Assembly: GCA_003516955.1 (NCBI GenBank)
Contig: DPBN01000133.1
Location: 1 to 6,963 of the forward strand
Direction of reading: 5' to 3'
Origin: Armatimonadota bacterium
GTDB taxonomy: Bacteria; Armatimonadota; Fimbriimonadia; Fimbriimonadales; Fimbriimonadaceae
DNA length: 6,963 nucleotides
This document shows, piece after piece, positions 6,030 through 6,963 of the stretch. Position 1 is the first letter of the stretch, and every line of letters starts with the position of its first letter. The position numbers and the translations under genes are program-made. The notes beneath the pieces are model-generated. The model was not told the origin of the DNA, did not search any database, and was given only the letters and a program-made list of their open reading frames with translations.

Positions 6030-6876
6030 CCTCGGGGATCACGATCTCGGGCTCGAGGGTGGAGACGCCGCACCGGGCCAAGCCGACCACGTTGCCGTGC
6101 AGGTCGCACACCGCCGCGTGGGGGCTCGGCTCGCTCAGGCGCATCGGCACCGGGTTGCCGTTGCGGAACAGCCGCAGCTGGGGGTCGGTCAGGCGCGCCT
6201 TGGGCAGGTCCAGCGCCTCGGAGAGCGGAAGGAGCGCCTCCGGGGAGACGTCGTCGGGCGAGACCGCTTGGGCCACGTCGAAACGGCCTGCCTGCGTGCG
6301 CCGGAGCTCCACCACGTGCGCGCCGCAGCCGACCGCCTGGCCGAGGTCGTGCACCAGCGTCCGCACGTAGGTGCCTCCGGAGCAGACCACCGCGATGCGG
6401 GCGCGGTCGGGCGGCAGAACTTCGACGTCCAGCGCGTCGATCCACACCTCGCGTTCTTCCCGCTCCACCTCCAGGCCCTGGCGGGCGTAGGCGTACAGCG
6501 GCTTGCCGTCCTTCTTCACGGCGCTGAACATCGGCGGCAGCTGGCGCACCGCGCCCACGAACCGCTCGCCGACCTCCCCGATGCGCGCCTCCAGGTCCTC
6601 CGGCACGGGCCGGACCTCGGTGGGCTCCCCCTCCAGGTCGTAGGTGGTCGTGGCCACGCCGAACTTGGCGATTCCCTCGTAGCGCTTCGGCTCCAGGGGC
6701 AGGTAGCTCAGGAAGCGCGTCGCGTGCCCCACGGCCACGACGAGCAGCCCGGTGGCGATCGGGTCGAGCGTGCCGGCGTGGCCCACGCGCTTGGTGCCGA
6801 GCGCGCGGCGCACTCGGCTGACCACGTCGTGGGAGGTGATGCCGGCGGGTTTGTCGATCAGCAGGATTCCAAGCAC
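6013..6876 (-). CDS. truB: tRNA pseudouridine-55 synthase TruB
   Basis: TruB converts uridine 55 in the T-loop of tRNAs to pseudouridine and also helps tRNA folding. The 287-residue protein has the full family set: GILLIDKPAGITSHDVV at 3-19; the catalytic loop GHAGTLDP at 32-39 with nucleophile Asp38; KRYEG at 64-68 with the active-site Tyr66; the PPMFSAVKKDGKPLY segment at 114-128; CSGGTYVRTL at 165-174 with Arg172; and LRRTQAGRF at 191-199. Residues from about 225 onward (LRLFRNGNPVP, AAVCDLHGNVVGLA) resemble the small C-terminal domain common in TruB. The start is a GTG, chosen because it gives the standard N-terminus and has GGAG eight bases upstream. The gene overlaps the preceding DHH phosphoesterase gene by 19 bases and the following DUF2752 gene by 17, so it sits inside one transcript. 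In many bacteria ribF follows truB; here it does not. Confidence 0.97.
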   Translation of the reverse strand: MLGILLIDKPAGITSHDVVSRVRRALGTKRVGHAGTLDPIATGLLVVAVGHATRFLSYLPLEPKRYEGIAKFGVATTTYDLEGEPTEVRPVPEDLEARIGEVGERFVGAVRQLPPMFSAVKKDGKPLYAYARQGLEVEREEREVWIDALDVEVLPPDRARIAVVCSGGTYVRTLVHDLGQAVGCGAHVVELRRTQAGRFDVAQAVSPDDVSPEALLPLSEALDLPKARLTDPQLRLFRNGNPVPMRLSEPSPHAAVCDLHGNVVGLARCGVSTLEPEIVIPEDALAR

Positions 6877-6963
6877 TTCTGAAGCTCCGGGCGCAGTCGG
6901 GCGAGCGCGTCCTCCTCGGTGCCCTCGACGGAGCAGCCGGCCGCGTTGCGGTGGCCCCCGCCG
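6858..6963 (-). CDS. nrnA: DHH/DHHA1 phosphoesterase, NrnA-like, C-terminal fragment
   Basis: Only the last 34 codons are in the window, ending at a TGA (6858-6860). They begin with GGGHRNAAGCSVEG, the DHHA1-domain glycine-histidine motif (GGGH..AAG) that binds substrate in DHH phosphoesterases. A short helix to the C-terminus follows (EEDALARLRPELQKCLESC). NrnA proteins degrade very short RNA oligonucleotides and dephosphorylate pAp. The identification rests on this motif plus position: nrnA lies directly before truB in the nusA-infB-rbfA-nrnA-truB cluster of many bacteria. A different DHHA1 protein cannot be excluded from so short a piece. The reading frame overlaps the truB start by 19 bases. 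Confidence 0.75.
   Translation of the reverse strand, partial: GGGHRNAAGCSVEGTEEDALARLRPELQKCLESC
6885..6888 (-). promoter_or_regulatory. Ribosome binding site for the truB GTG start
   Basis: GGAG on the minus strand, within the last codons of the nrnA-like gene, lies eight bases before the GTG at 6876. It supports this non-ATG start, which also matches the normal TruB N-terminus. Confidence 0.5.

Noticed and set aside
5544..6882. Plus-strand open frames of 327 and 307 residues opposite truB and DUF2752
   Set aside because: Arg/Pro/Ala-rich shadows of the minus-strand genes; truB identity is unambiguous.

Overview
This is a high-GC bacterial window with dense coding and strongly GC-ending codons. 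The presumed taxonomic setting is a soil or freshwater bacterium of a phylum such as Armatimonadota, Acidobacteriota or Planctomycetota. That guess rests only on the mix of a sigma-54 activator, secreted-type M28/PDZ peptidases and a GH29 fucosidase, and nothing in the window fixes the taxon. No rRNA, tRNA, CRISPR array, transposase or attachment site was seen.

Right end to centre, minus strand (6963 down to 999): a tightly packed, apparently co-transcribed run of six genes. It starts with the last 34 codons of a DHH/DHHA1 phosphoesterase (NrnA-like). This overlaps truB (tRNA pseudouridine-55 synthase, GTG start), which in turn overlaps a small DUF2752 membrane protein. Next come a cytoplasmic-type M28 metallopeptidase, a GH29 alpha-L-fucosidase with a C-terminal F5/8C (CBM32-like) domain starting 4 nt after the peptidase stop, and a second M28 peptidase with a PA-like region and a C-terminal PDZ domain. 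The nrnA-truB pair is the conserved translation/RNA-maturation cluster (nusA-infB-rbfA-nrnA-truB in many bacteria). The part downstream of it is lineage-specific and looks like a peptide/glycan catabolism module. The 45-nt gap before the last gene holds overlapping inverted repeats that could fold around its ribosome binding site.

Left end: a plus-strand gene of unknown function (352-927, TTG start) converges on the last peptidase gene. At the extreme left, the minus strand encodes the N-terminal side of a sigma-54 activator AAA+ domain, cut off by the window edge at its Walker A motif. Its own start is unclear, and the 5' part of its open frame (about 190-371) does not look convincingly coding.

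Functional picture (inference): two zinc aminopeptidase/carboxypeptidase-like enzymes and a fucosidase could together take apart fucosylated glycopeptides, one peptidase inside the cell and one exported. The window has no transporter or dedicated regulator to confirm this. Most other long open frames are antisense shadows created by the high GC at third codon positions. I see no clear previously undescribed system. The best candidates for follow-up are the hairpin set at 2741-2776, the peptidase-fucosidase operon, and the unexplained left edge.
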